A DNA stretch of 64,000 bases from Coprinus comatus (GCA_034638255.1 JAWPGT010000078.1:39619-103618); one strand, 5' to 3'. Numbered from the stretch's first letter, positions 50,721 through 60,789 are shown. The notes: generated by a model from the sequence alone, not told the origin. Made by a program: numbers and translations.

Positions 50721-51720
50721 TCGAGACTCAAGAGAAGAGATTAGTATTAGGTAATATTACTGTAGGTATCACAATTGTAATGAAATATATATATATATAT
50801 AGATAAATATACTGTGTGATATGAACAGAGATCAGGAGGCTACCAGGAGTAGACGTAAGGATAAAACTAGTAGAAAGCGAGAGAGTTGTATGTGAGAGTG
50901 AGAGTGAGAGTGAGAGAAGAGGGGCTAAGAGAATATCATTTGTTTTGGGTGAATTCGAAGCCAAGTTAATGAATGGCTTTTACTACAAATCAGGAGTGGA
51001 AGAGAGAAAGAGAGATAGAGAGAGAGAGGGAGAGAGTGTGTGGATGCGTGCGTGCATGCGTGAGTGAGTGAGTGACAGAGTAAATGAGAACGAGAAAGGG
51101 GACCTACAGTATATGTGAGTAACAATTGTCTTGAGTGAATTTCGAAGCCAGGACAAGTACTCTATTATGAATGGAATGGGGAGAGATACCAAGCAAGAGA
51201 AAGTGAGAGAGCGAGAGAGTGAGAGAGCAACAGCGAGAGTGAGGGAATGAGTGAGAACAGTGAAAGAGTGCATGAAGGTGTTGAAAGAGGCGTACCATAA
51301 AGATTCATATTGAAGTGAACAATTCATAACATTAACATCAGGTGATATCATAAGGTGTTGATTGGCGCTACCACATGGGGTTGGATGATGGGTAATTGGA
51401 CGTCCAGTCTCTTGCAAGCTACAGGATGAGAGAGAGAGAGTGGGCGAGCAAGCAAGTGAATGAGAACAAAAACAAGGACTTACAACTTGAATAATATGGT
51501 AGAATACCATTTGTCTTGCGTGAATTTCGAAGCCAAGGTGGTGGCTCTGGCCAACTGTATGAGGATGAGAGAGAGAGAGGGGAGAGAGATAGAAAGGGAG
51601 TGAGTAAGAGCAAGAGCAAGAGCAACGAGGAGAGAACTTACAGTATGATAGTATAATTTTGTTGGCACGACTACATGTGGTTGAATGACGGGTGATAAAA
51701 CTGGGGCAGGGGATTGATTA
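50721..51720. repeat. GA microsatellites in a dispersed tandem repeat
   Basis: GTGAATTTCGAAGCCA-like text recurs near 50950, 51133 and 51518 (the first as GTGAATTCGAAGCCA). Each is followed within about 100 bp by GAGAGA runs. Minus-strand Leu/Ser-rich ORFs are translations of the microsatellite and are not genes. Confidence 0.65.
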
Positions 51721-51945
51721 AAATGGTAACAGATAGGTACCACTAGTTGTAAAAAAAGGGTACCACTAGTTGTTTTAATTGGGTACATACGTATGTTCCT
51801 TTCATTATACATGTGTATGTGCCTTTTATTGTACATATATCTGTATGTATATACCCATTATTATTATATGACACATTTTTTCATGATTAATGATGATTTT
51901 CTACACTTTTAGTTTTGTCATATGCGAAAAAAAAAACATAAGTTG

Positions 51946-52120
51946 TAGTAGAATCCTACTAAAAACATATGGGTTCTTTAGTAGAAATCTACTAAAAGTA
52001 CGAGTTCTTTAGTAGAATCCTACTAAAGAACACATATCTTTAGTAGAAATCTACTAAAAGTACGAGTTCTTTAGTAGGATCCTGCTAAAAGTACAAGTTC
52101 TTTAGTAGACTTTTTCTCAG
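51946..52120. repeat. Tandem palindromic repeat array (about 31-bp unit)
   Basis: Four full units and two partial ones contain TTTAGTAG-(AAAT/AATC)-CTACTAAA, an 8-bp perfect inverted repeat with a 4-base centre. They are spaced 31-32 bp and separated by AAGTACGAGTTC-type linkers. The array begins with TAGTAGAATCCTACTA at 51946. It lies 65 bp beyond the 3' end of the gene at 52185-54123. Clustered short palindromes at an element edge are typical of transposase-binding subterminal repeats (inference). Confidence 0.8.
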
Positions 52121-52184
52121 TTTTTCATTTCTATTATTGTTATTACCACCATATCATATATTCAAAGGCTATAGATTACTACAA

Positions 52185-54123
52185 TTAGTTTATAACCATA
52201 TCTTCACCAAATAACTGCCTATATCTCTTTTGAAACCTCGTAACCATTTTCTTGAGAAACCACTTGTCCCATTCATCATCTTCAGGATAGACAGTATTGC
52301 GATAGAAGTCAGTCCACTTGACACCAAAATTCTCTTCAAGATTTTGGATCACGAATAACGTGTTTCTAGGATTTAAAGGAAGACTGTTAAATCCTTCAGT
52401 AATCTCCTCTCCATTTACAACTGCAGTAACCTTCCACAACTTCCAAAATATAGCTCCTGCAATAACAGAGTCACAAGGACAACCACAATGATAAAGCCCA
52501 TCCTCCTGAAAAGTAACGCTTTTTTTCCCTCTTCCAGCTCTACTTGCCCCAACACCATGAATAACAATATCACGAACTGTCTTGTCCCCATCAATATGGT
52601 TCGTACTCTTATCCTTTTTAGAATGATGAAGACAATAGATATTTCCCAAATTGTTGGTAAGAAGCTCCTCCGTAAGAGCTTCTGTTGCAAGATAGGCTTC
52701 AAATAAATAAGAACAATGCATGCGTATTCGGTTCTTGACCTCGGCTTCAATCCTAGGCTTCCTTGGGCCTTTAGTAGTTAGCCACATATGAAGTATAGCC
52801 AAGTCATTCTCTATAGTATATCAATATAGACAAAATTACGATTATAAATTTACATACCTTTGTATTCAGCCAGTTCCTCCTCAGTAAGGACCTTTAGTTC
52901 AGCCTCTCTTGGTTTTTTGACTTTTGTTTTGGAACTTTTATCACCACCTTCTACCTGAATAACCTTTTGTTTCTTAACAACCCTATCAGAACGAATATTA
53001 GTTGGTTGGAGCTCTATAGATATTTGTCAATGATACAATAATAGAATAATAGAATGAATAACAAACCAGGTAATTGTGTATCTTCATCATCACTTGAGCT
53101 ATCATCAACATCTAGAGGTCGCTTTTTGGAAAGAACTAAACTAGGATGAGATATAATTTTTAAACAATAAATAAATGACTTACCATAGCTCTCTTTATCT
53201 ATGCTACCAGAGAGAAGCTCTTGATTACTAGAAGTTGGTACAACATCACTAGTATCTTAATATTAATAGGTTATTAAAGCTGTTTTTATGAAATGATTAC
53301 AAAATAAAATACGATACTGATTTGTAATATTATCAGAGGTGACCTGATCTAATCCAGAATCTTCTATGATTATAGGTTAATTGTTGTGATAAAGAATGTA
53401 GAAATAGAAGATACCATTATTTGAAGATGATGATGATGATAATAGAGAAGTAAGAGGGGAAGACAGTTGTTTGTTAGGAGAATGTTGAGATTTCATAGGT
53501 GATGTAGTTATAACTACTTCAGCTCTATTCTTCTTAGGAGAACGATGGAGAATAGTTGACATAGATTGAGCAAGAGCGGAAGAAGGCTGAGAAAGAGCAG
53601 AAGCAGATTCAAGACCAGTTGAGGAAGATTGAGAAAGCGTAGAACCAGATTGAGCAACAGCTGAGGAAGTAGATTCAGATGTAACTATTGTAGTTTTGTT
53701 TTTCTTGTTATGAGAATGCGGGGAAATAGTTGAAGTAGATTGAGAAATAATTGGAAGAGGTTGAGGAAATTCTACCTCTAGTTCTATAACCAAAGTATAT
53801 AAGATGAATAACGAATATATGTAAAAAATAACATACCATTTCCTCTAGATACTCCAGTATCTGGTTGCTTCTTACTTTTGGTAATTTTACAACGTATAGT
53901 CTTTAGCTTTCCTTTTATTTGAATAATTTCATTCTTGAGAACTTTAATAGTAGCTAGAGACTGATTTAAATAAACAGAAAATAAAATAAAATAACATAAA
54001 CATACCAAGATCAGGTTGTCCTTTAGTCTTACTCTTTATCTTGTTAAGAGTAGCGAGATGTTTGGTGAGTTGACTACTGAGTTCTTTCTCCAAGGAATAA
54101 GGTGAAGTATTAGAAGAATCCAT
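52185..54123 (-). CDS. Unrecognised 521-aa protein, eight exons, next to TET/JBP gene
   Basis: Exons 54123-54006, 53953-53837, 53783-53415, 53363-53318, 53248-53184, 53135-53067, 53013-52858 and 52810-52185 all join in phase to 521 aa. The start is MDSSNTSPYSLEKELSSQLT. Residues 15-75 look coiled and basic (KVLKNEIIQIKGKLKTIRCK). A long Ser/Gln-rich stretch follows, then an acidic/basic part with KKRPLD and KKPREAELKVLTEEELAEYK. The last 210 residues look globular (LAILHMWLTTKGPRKP, YLATEALTEELLTNN, GLYHCGCPCDSVIAG, LNPRNTLFVIQNLEENFG). I do not recognise the domain. It runs head-to-tail 119 bp after the dioxygenase gene. A nuclear role is guessed from composition only. Confidence 0.8.
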
Positions 54124-54241
54124 AGTTGAGAGAATTGAAGTTTCGAAAAACAATAGTAGGAATGAGAAAGCAAGAAGAATGGTGACGTGGCAAGTTGGTT
54201 TATATAAGGGAATTGTTATGAAGTACAAACAAAATACCTAA

Positions 54242-55571
54242 TCAAACACGTGCCCAATTAGGAAAAGAAATATTCATCTTATCAAAGAGAACCTTCTTTA
54301 CGAAAAATGCATAACAAATCCTATCACCTTTGTCCCAATCACCAACAGAATGTTTCAAAAGATTTCCACAAAACTGAATAACAGTACCTGGAGGATAAGA
54401 AAAGGTAGCACCTAATTCAGGAAATGTAATTTCAGCTTGTTCATAACTTCCAACAGAAACTACTTGGTCAAACCAAGCATAGTTACCATTAAAGTCAAAA
54501 TGAGGGGGAGATATGCGATTAGAAATGATAGAAATAGCAGAAAAAGAAGACTTCCACTTATTTCCCCATTCCTTAGTCAATGGAGAAATATTAATCCCAT
54601 CCTGTTCATCTTGTTCTGAAGGTTTAGGATTCTCCAATCTCTTGATATATCCTATTCCAGAATTGTATTGAGTAGGATGAATATAGGCCAAGATATCATC
54701 CAAAACTCCAAAAACACTTTGTGTTTCTTGTAACCAGGTAGAAATTAGAGCTGAGTTCTTCAAAATTGACGTAGAAGGTTTCATAATTGCTTCTTTAGAA
54801 TACTAAAGTACATCATTAATCAAAATATTATAAGAGTAAAAAAGAAACATACTGCTTTTCCAACCTCATACCATCCAGGACAAAGTGTTAAGACACCAGG
54901 TTCAATTGTTTGATTGACTTTAGAAACAAAATTGGTAGATTCCATTCTCCAAGAACCATTATCTTTTATTTCAAATAAAGGCTCTACCAGTTTAGCAGCA
55001 TTAACCAGCTGATCCTAAAAAACATATGAGGAATAGAAAAAATATAAATGACAAATACCCACCTGATATTCCTTTACAAGAACTTGAGGTAGATAAAGGA
55101 TTAGAAGATAACCATTGGTATCGGTAATAACTGCAGGAGTATCAATATATCCCAAGTTCATATTATTGAAAAGGGTAGTGATTTTTGAAGGTTTGGTAAG
55201 CGTTTGGATATCAATATCAAGAGTTACTAGTATCTTATATTAATAAAGTAAATTAATGGAATTTAAAACCTACTTTGGTTCTTTAAGGCAGCTACAATAG
55301 CCCTTGCAGAATTTCTTCTTTGAAGTTCATCCAGTGGAACCAATCTTCGAGTACTTCCTGTAATAGGATCATATAAGGTACTATAGTATTATTAGTTATA
55401 TATTAGTTAGAAAAAAAGAATAGAAAAAACCAACCTATGAGTTGTTGTTTGATACAGAGTTCTTCGATGGATTGATATAGAAAGCTGCTCTAAGGAGGTA
55501 GGTTTTGGAGTGGTCTTCTTTCTTTCCCTGCCACGTTGACGTTTCCTTGCTTTTTTCTCCGGAACAGTCAT
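54242..55571 (-). CDS. TET/JBP-type 2OG-Fe(II) dioxygenase
   Basis: Exons 55571-55435, 55353-55274, 55226-55063, 55014-54853 and 54802-54242 splice in phase to 367 aa. The start is MTVPEKKARKRQRGRERKKT, a basic nuclear-type tail. Family landmarks follow: NLGYIDTPAVITDTNGYLLI, VNQTIEPGVLTLCPGWYEVG, then the oxygenase core with HFD (about 282-284), the distal His in GNLLKHSVGDW (about 332) and Arg in GDRICYAFF (about 342) for 2-oxoglutarate. TET/JBP enzymes oxidise 5-methylcytosine or thymine in DNA, and in mushrooms this family is strongly expanded and often linked to KDZ transposons. All iron-binding residues are present, so it could be active. The exon 2 acceptor (55353) is the phase-compatible choice. 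Confidence 0.85.
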
Positions 55572-55771
55572 TAGAGTAAGAAATAATAACTTAAAAAAAG
55601 AGTGTGTTGTCCAATAGTAGAAAGGAGGAATAAAGTAGTAGGATCTTACCATCCATTCTTATATGAATGCCGAGAAAGGGTAAGAAGAACTTATATTAAA
55701 AAGCTGAAACACCATGTGGTATACATGTGCAGCATTATTACATACCATAACAATAACAAATGTACCTGAAC

Positions 55772-56586
55772 TCATGTGATAGGCTCAAGTTCCATGATGC
55801 CAGGGTCAGATTCTGTCTTGAGAGCTGCCAGCATCCATCGAAAAACCGAAGTGAAAAAATAAAGCTGAAGGGCTGATGTACAAATGATGAGGATTAAAGT
55901 CAAGGTATGGATGCCGGAGTGCTGGGGGTCAATGATTATTGATTCTCCGAAAACACCAGCAGACGAAGGATGCTGATAATGCGTGGGTGACATAGGGAAC
56001 TCATAGCTGTTCTGAGCCCGGTCATTCATCTGTTTTCGTTCAAGGGTTGGCTGTCTTTCAGTGGAAGCCTGGTGTGAGTGTCGAATTGAGTCGAAACTAA
56101 GTCCCCTTCTGGGACCCATTACTCTGTCGAAACTTGTACGGACTATGCTCTTTGGGACAAAGTTGCCGCTACGATCACGGGTGAGGGACGGACAACTCCC
56201 TTGTGTGCTGGGATGATCGACCAATGGCAAGAGAGGCTCCCAACTTCGTTTTAGTTTTTTCGTGGCCAACGAATCTTGAATGTTGAGGTATGTTTGATCT
56301 GCTCCCTGTGCGTTTCCAATATGGTCGTCAGAGCTGTCCGAAGGACGGTGGTTTACATCAGATAGCTGAAAGAATTTGGGATCCTGAGAATTACGAGCAA
56401 CGTCTCCTGCTGAGGCAATCGAATTCAGTCTTGAGAATTCCAATTCTTGTTTATTGACGGTCGCAAGGGACAAAAAAAGACAAGGATGGCTGGATTCCTC
56501 GAGCATGGGTTGAGTGAAACTGGTGAGCAAAAGTGGATCAATCGTACAAAAGACTGATGTAGTTGAAAAGAAGCTGACCATCATGT
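55772..56586 (-). CDS. Hypothetical protein with signal-like N-terminus and C-terminal membrane segment
   Basis: A single open frame starts at ATG 56586 (MMVSFFSTTSVFCTIDPLLL) and ends at 55772, 271 aa. The N-terminus looks like a signal peptide. The middle is polar (MNDRAQNSYEFPMSPTHYQH). Near the end IHTLTLILIICTSALQLYFF is a likely membrane helix. Function is unknown. The first 90 bp or so, including the ATG, are duplicated at about 57380-57440 in front of a different frame. Confidence 0.5.
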
Positions 56587-57063
56587 ATATAAGCCTTCTT
56601 TCTAGGTTGTACAAAATTGAGATCAGTAACTATATGCGCATATATTGAGATACTCACCTCCAGAACGCTCCCTCTGAGCGACACATGGATCGGGTGTAGG
56701 GGTAGTTAAAGAAGAGTGTGGTGAAATCGACCGGGTACAGCTTTTTGAATTGGCCATCATTAAAATAAGAGAAAAGGCAGCAAAAAGAAGAAATCAAGTG
56801 CTGATAAAGTAGGAGAGCGATAACGATGCGAAAGTAGACGTTATAAACGTTGTAGGCAAAAGACGTTCAAAAATGCGGTGGCGCTTTGAATGCAAAGTGC
56901 AAGAAAGCGAAGTAGTGACACAGACTGAAAGCCTGATAGAATATAATAATAATAATAATGAAACGAGAGCTTGCAAGGAAAGCTAATGATGCGAGACACA
57001 GCATTGACAAAAAAAGCGTTCAAAGGGACGCCAAATGGTTTTTAGGGGAAAGAGGAAAAGTGA

Positions 57064-57429
57064 CTATATGCGCTCGAAAAGCGACGAGGACGACGGGGAG
57101 GACAAGCCTCGACGAGTAGCGGAGTAGAGGATAGCATAGAAGGGTAGAAGGAGTGCAGCTGCACGGAGAGAGTAAGAGATGCTAGTGGTTAAGAAGAAAG
57201 AGAGACGAGGAGGGTCTGGCGTAGTTGAAGGATCTGCGTTGTGATCTGTATGAACAACTGGTTGGCCGAGGATGGAGAAGCAGAGTCTGCGACAAGACAG
57301 CTGACGGCAGCGAAGACTCTCCTCTGGCACAACACGATGGGCAGTGCAGAAAAGCACCCGAGGAGCACAGGCAGGACCAGTTCCAATCGTGCAGAAGACT
57401 GATGTAGTTGACAAGAAGCTGATCGTCAT
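57064..57429 (-). CDS. Hypothetical ORF sharing a duplicated 5' end
   Basis: The minus-strand frame MTISFLSTTSVFCTIGTGPA continues to SSSLFERI. Its first 11 codons and upstream DNA match the gene at 55772-56586. The remainder is unrelated and Arg/Ser-rich. It may be a chimeric or spurious ORF. Confidence 0.3.
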   Translation of the reverse strand: MTISFLSTTSVFCTIGTGPACAPRVLFCTAHRVVPEESLRCRQLSCRRLCFSILGQPVVHTDHNADPSTTPDPPRLSFFLTTSISYSLRAAALLLPFYAILYSATRRGLSSPSSSSLFERI

Positions 57430-57890
57430 GTATATGAGCCTTCTTTCTAGGTTGTAGACCGGTGGAAACGCCTAATCAAGTCCTCGTTCACAAGAAATCT
57501 TTTTCGCAGCTGTTTCTACAGCCCAATAACGTCCCCTTTGAGCTTGGTTCATTTTTTCGGTTACATACGTATGCATTGCAACAACACAAATAGTGGGCCG
57601 ATCGAAATCCTTTGCGGTTCAGAGAATGGCGTGAATTTGGCTCCTGCCACATCACACAGGCATGATAGGAGCCCCATAATACAGTCCAGCAGCAAAGACA
57701 GACACCACTATGCGCGAGAGATGCCAGGACTTGAAAGCAGAGAGTGTAGTGGTATGTTCAGAAAGAACGCAGGACACCGGAAAATGCCGAACGAGTCTAG
57801 TTTCTTCTCGTCTCTCAAGCAAGCTTCCCCACGCTCGTTGTAGGCCCTTCCTCTCTTCTGCCCAGCAGCTACTTATACTCATTCCAGAAA
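57430..57890. other. No supported gene
   Basis: Short overlapping ORFs occur on both strands without motifs. Confidence 0.4.
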
Positions 57891-58290
57891 ATGGTTGCGT
57901 TCACTGCCCTTGCCTTTGCTGACTCCCTCGCTGGTTTCGCCTCCCCCAACCTCACAGTCACAAAGCCTACCTCAAGCGTTTGGTGGGGTGAGTTGGAACA
58001 GTTGTCGTTCACGACAACGAACTCTCCTGGTCCTGCCAGGATAGCACACACGACACCTTCACCATCTTGTATGTCGTTGAATTTCTATTACTCTTTTCTG
58101 AACTCAAATTTGTAGCGTTGCAAATGACGTTCTCACCTCCCCCATTGCTACCAAGTCCATCCAGAACAACTTTGATTGCTCCTTGTCCGCCAAACCATGC
58201 TCAACCAAGGCCCTGGTAATGGATATCGCGTTCTCTTGACCAATACCCTCAACTCCAGCGACGTATGTGATTCCAAAAACCTCTTCTAAC
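57891..58290 (+). pseudogene. Kre9/Knh1-like secreted protein fragment, frameshifted
   Basis: It starts MVAFTALAFADSLAGFASPN with a signal peptide and the family opening LTVTKPTSSVWW. Then, in shifted frames, come VVVHDNELSWSCQDSTHDTF, an intron (GTATGT...TTTGTAG), VANDVLTSPIATKSIQNNFD and NQGPGNGYRVLLTNTLNSSD. This is the N-terminal beta-sandwich domain common in basidiomycete Ser/Thr-rich, often GPI-anchored, wall proteins. At least two single-base frameshifts break it. Confidence 0.65.
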
Positions 58291-58315
58291 ATTGTTTGAC
58301 CCCTATTCCATGGAT

Positions 58316-58762
58316 GTTTACATGTCATCGACGATTCTCGATCCCCCCCCGTTTACGCATCGTCGACGATTCTCGATCCCTCGTTTACAAATCGTCGACG
58401 ATTCTCGACTTCCCCCGTTTACACGTCTTGGACAATTCTCAATCCCCCTGGTTTACACGTTGTCAACAATTCTCAATCCCCCACCCCGTTTACACATCGT
58501 CGACAATTTTCGATCCCTCGTTTACAAATCGTCGACGATTCTCGACTTCCCCCGTTTACACGTCTTGGACAATTCTCAATCCCCCTGGTTTACACGTTGT
58601 CAACAATTCTCAATCCCCCACCCCGTTTACACATCGTCGACAATTTTCGATCCCTCGTTTACAAATCGTCGACGATTCTCGACTTCCCCCGTTTACATGT
58701 CATCGACGATTCTCGATCCCCCCCCCCCGTTTACGCATCGTCGACAATTCTCGATCCCCCTT
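58316..58762 (+). repeat. Minisatellite, about 34-bp units in a 138-bp higher-order repeat
   Basis: There are about 13 units of CGTTTACA(A/C)(A/G)TCGTCGACGA-type sequence, each followed by TTCTCGA and a C run. Four-unit blocks repeat as a group: 58354-58491 closely resembles 58492-58629. Many units contain the palindrome ATCGTCGACGAT. It separates two unrelated gene fragments. Confidence 0.9.
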
Positions 58763-58764
58763 TT

Positions 58765-59290
58765 AAGACCGTTGAGTACTATCAATCCATCTTCCAGTCC
58801 GTTGGCAGTCGAGGATCAGCCCTCACTGTTGTTCCATTCAACCAAGCTTCCAAGCAAGACGTCGAGGCTCTCACTGATTATATCTACAAACACTTGAACA
58901 TGGATCTCGACTACATTATCCCTTGGATGTGTCAAGAACAAGAAGGCAAGCAGGCACATTATCCCCCCCCCCCCACTCAGGCTCCCCCTCTCCCCTCACT
59001 ACGGTCTGTTCAGAAACGATGGTCTCTACTCTGAGTCTGAGATTTCTCTCGAGACTTTGTTCCAGAGGTGGGCTTCCGAAAGTTGGGGTGTATATCTATG
59101 CTTGGCTGGTGCAGTCATTGGGTACGCTTTTTCTACATGTAAATCTGCTCAATAAACTGACTCAATCTCTTCAGATGAACTCGTGGCACTGGTCTTATGG
59201 GACCCACCAACATTTTCGCACACGAACTCATAGGTTTCAGTGTCACGACTTTCTCCACGAAGGAAATGGCATTGAATATCGTGTCATGAT
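58765..59290 (+). pseudogene. Fatty acid synthase alpha subunit fragment (ketoreductase region)
   Basis: The reading KTVEYYQSIFQSVGSRGSAL, TVVPFNQASKQDVEALTDYI and NMDLDYIIPW is the fungal type I FAS alpha chain ketoreductase region. After an internal deletion it continues in another frame with LFRNDGLYSESEISLETLFQ and RWASESWGVYLCLAGAVIG. After an intron-like break comes RGTGLMGPTNIFAHELIGFS, then VTTFSTKEMALNIVS. The order matches the enzyme, but frameshifts and the missing middle make it a non-functional fragment. Confidence 0.8.
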
Positions 59291-59609
59291 CAAAGCAGGG
59301 TTGGATGCCATTGATATACGAGTTGCCATGTTCGCCAGTGATACTATCAAGTTTCCTCTGAAGAGCAGCAGTGTTGATTGTAAGAATAGATTGTAGATAA
59401 ATGTGTTATTACGGACGCACATTGTTGTTTGTTGTATATTCTTTTTTCTCCTGAATATACATGTTTTAAATCATGGTTTCTCTCATGTATGAATGTCAAT
59501 GGCTCGACTGCCGAATCACGTTGTGAGCGCCCATCTAGTAATCGGCCCGGTTTCAGATGATCTGGCAAGACCTGGTGACGTGGCATCAGACCCAGGGTCC
59601 TCAGGATCA

Positions 59610-59630
59610 GGGGCCATATATACCAGCCCA
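59610..59630 (+). promoter_or_regulatory. TATA box and upstream CRE-like site for the hairpin-array transcript
   Basis: CATATATACC near 59615-59624 resembles a TATA box. TGACGTGG near 59576 is a bZIP/CRE-like site about 40 bp upstream. Both lie ahead of a splice-competent region that leads into the hairpin array. Confidence 0.4.
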
Positions 59631-59644
59631 AGCACGAAAATGTT

Positions 59645-60785
59645 CTTTCTTATTTCCCCCCACCATCCCCCACCTTTGTCGTCTCTGTATCCCCCTTGTT
59701 CAACATCTGCTTCATCGTTCTCGAGACTTGGCTTATGTATTGATCACTTGCTTGCTGCTTTACAATTCCGTCGTCATCATTAATCCTCTCGTCGTCATCA
59801 TCATCGTCTATGTACAGCCGGTTCTCTCGTCATCGTCATCGTCTATGATCAACGTATGTTATTGGCCTTGTCACCGTTCATCATGGTGATCATCGTTGTC
59901 ATCCATGATCACCAGTATCCTCGTCGTCGTTGTCTGTGTTGATCATTTTGTATTTATAGCATGTGCTATAATAAGGTGAGTACTATTTATAATGTAAAGT
60001 TACTTCTATTCTTGGTATTTTTATTTCAGTCTTCCCGTTTATTCTTCTACCTTGACGATGTCACACCAGAGGCAGCCCTGCGTCATAATCTTCATTCATG
60101 CTGAGGGCCCCAGCTATGAACATGATTGTGTGTGGTACTGGTGTTACCTTTCTTTGAAAGGTCTTCGTTACATAGGGACACATGTTGACTTGCCGCTCGT
60201 TTCGGAAACGTAGAGCTGGCGTTGATATCGTTGTTCTTATGCTGTTCCATCCTAATGTGCCTGGAGGTTTTGTACTTCCAGGGTTCCTCTTGTTCGCAGG
60301 AGGAGGGGTGGGTGTGGGTTGTCCCTTGCATTCAATGTGCTTCATGACTTCGTGTTGTGAAGGTTTCTCTTGTTCGCAGGAGAAGGATGGTCCTTGAGTT
60401 GTCCCTTTATTATTATCATCATCAATGTGCCTGGAGGTTTCGTACTTCCAGGGTTCTTCCTGTTTGCAGGAAGAGATGGTGTGTTCTCTTTTCAATAACC
60501 ATTTATGTGCTTGGAGGTTTCGTACTTCCAAGATACCCCTTCTTCGGAGGAGGTAGGTGGTTGTTCTGGGTCTGGGGGCTATCTATTGTCCACTCTAATG
60601 TGCCTTGAGACTTTGTGTTTCAAGGGTTCTCTTGTTCGCAAGGGAGGAGGGATGATTTCTTGTGTCTTCATCTTCAGTATGGTTCAACATCCGTTTTTGT
60701 AAGTACTTCTATTTCAATTCTACTTATCTAACTTTTGGCTTGTCTTATAGATTGTTGGGATAGGTGTTGGGTGTTGATAAACTTG
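59645..60785 (+). ncRNA. Candidate spliced non-coding transcript carrying the hairpin array
   Basis: Exon 1 (about 59645-59975) is rich in CGTCATCAT and has no convincing protein. A clean 54-nt intron follows (AAG|GTGAGT at 59976, TTATTTCAG ending 60029). Exon 2 (60030-60698) holds the five double hairpins. A 52-nt intron comes next (GTAAGT at 60699, TCTTATAG ending 60750), then a short exon ending before GTGAGT at 60786. The splice signals and the TATA box support a plus-strand RNA polymerase II transcript. The transcript itself is a prediction. Confidence 0.45.
60260..60646 (+). repeat. Array of five covarying double-hairpin units
   Basis: Each unit has ATGTG, a 9-bp stem with a 5-nt loop (UUCGU or UUUGU), 1-2 nt, then an 8-position stem with a UUCG/UUUG loop. 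First hairpins lie at 60260-60282, 60340-60362, 60430-60452, 60510-60532 and 60603-60625. Second hairpins lie at 60285-60304, 60365-60384, 60455-60474, 60535-60554 and 60627-60646. Outer stem bases change in pairs: CCTGGA/TCCAGG, CTTCAT/GTGAAG, CTTGGA/TCCAAG, CCTTGA/TCAAGG. The second hairpin of the fourth unit has one C-A mismatch. Units are spaced 80-93 bp. Confidence 0.85.
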
Positions 60786-60789
60786 GTGA

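Noticed and set aside
50728..51836. Leu/Ser-rich minus-strand ORFs (LSLSLS)
   Set aside because: They are direct translations of GAGAGA microsatellites and have no other sequence character.
51946..52120. CRISPR-like array of palindromic repeats
   Set aside because: This is a eukaryotic nuclear context. The linkers are not unique spacers but variants of one another, the units are only about 31 bp in total, and no cas genes occur. It is a tandem palindromic repeat.
58292..59034. Long plus-strand ORFs over the minisatellite
   Set aside because: The unit length makes the frames stay open artificially, and the translation is a repeat of the satellite itself. The overlapping real homology (FAS alpha) begins only after it.
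59557..59889. 110-aa plus-strand ORF in the first exon of the hairpin transcript
   Set aside because: It comes from CGTCATCAT repeats (VVIIIV, SSSSS), starts upstream of the predicted transcript start, and has no homology that I can recognise.
60061..60531. Minus-strand protein with repeated KQEEPWKYETSRHI-like motif
   Set aside because: The repeat units fall in different frames, the unit at 60603 contains a stop in the matching frame, and the DNA keeps base pairing in all five units. A hairpin array explains it better than a coding repeat.
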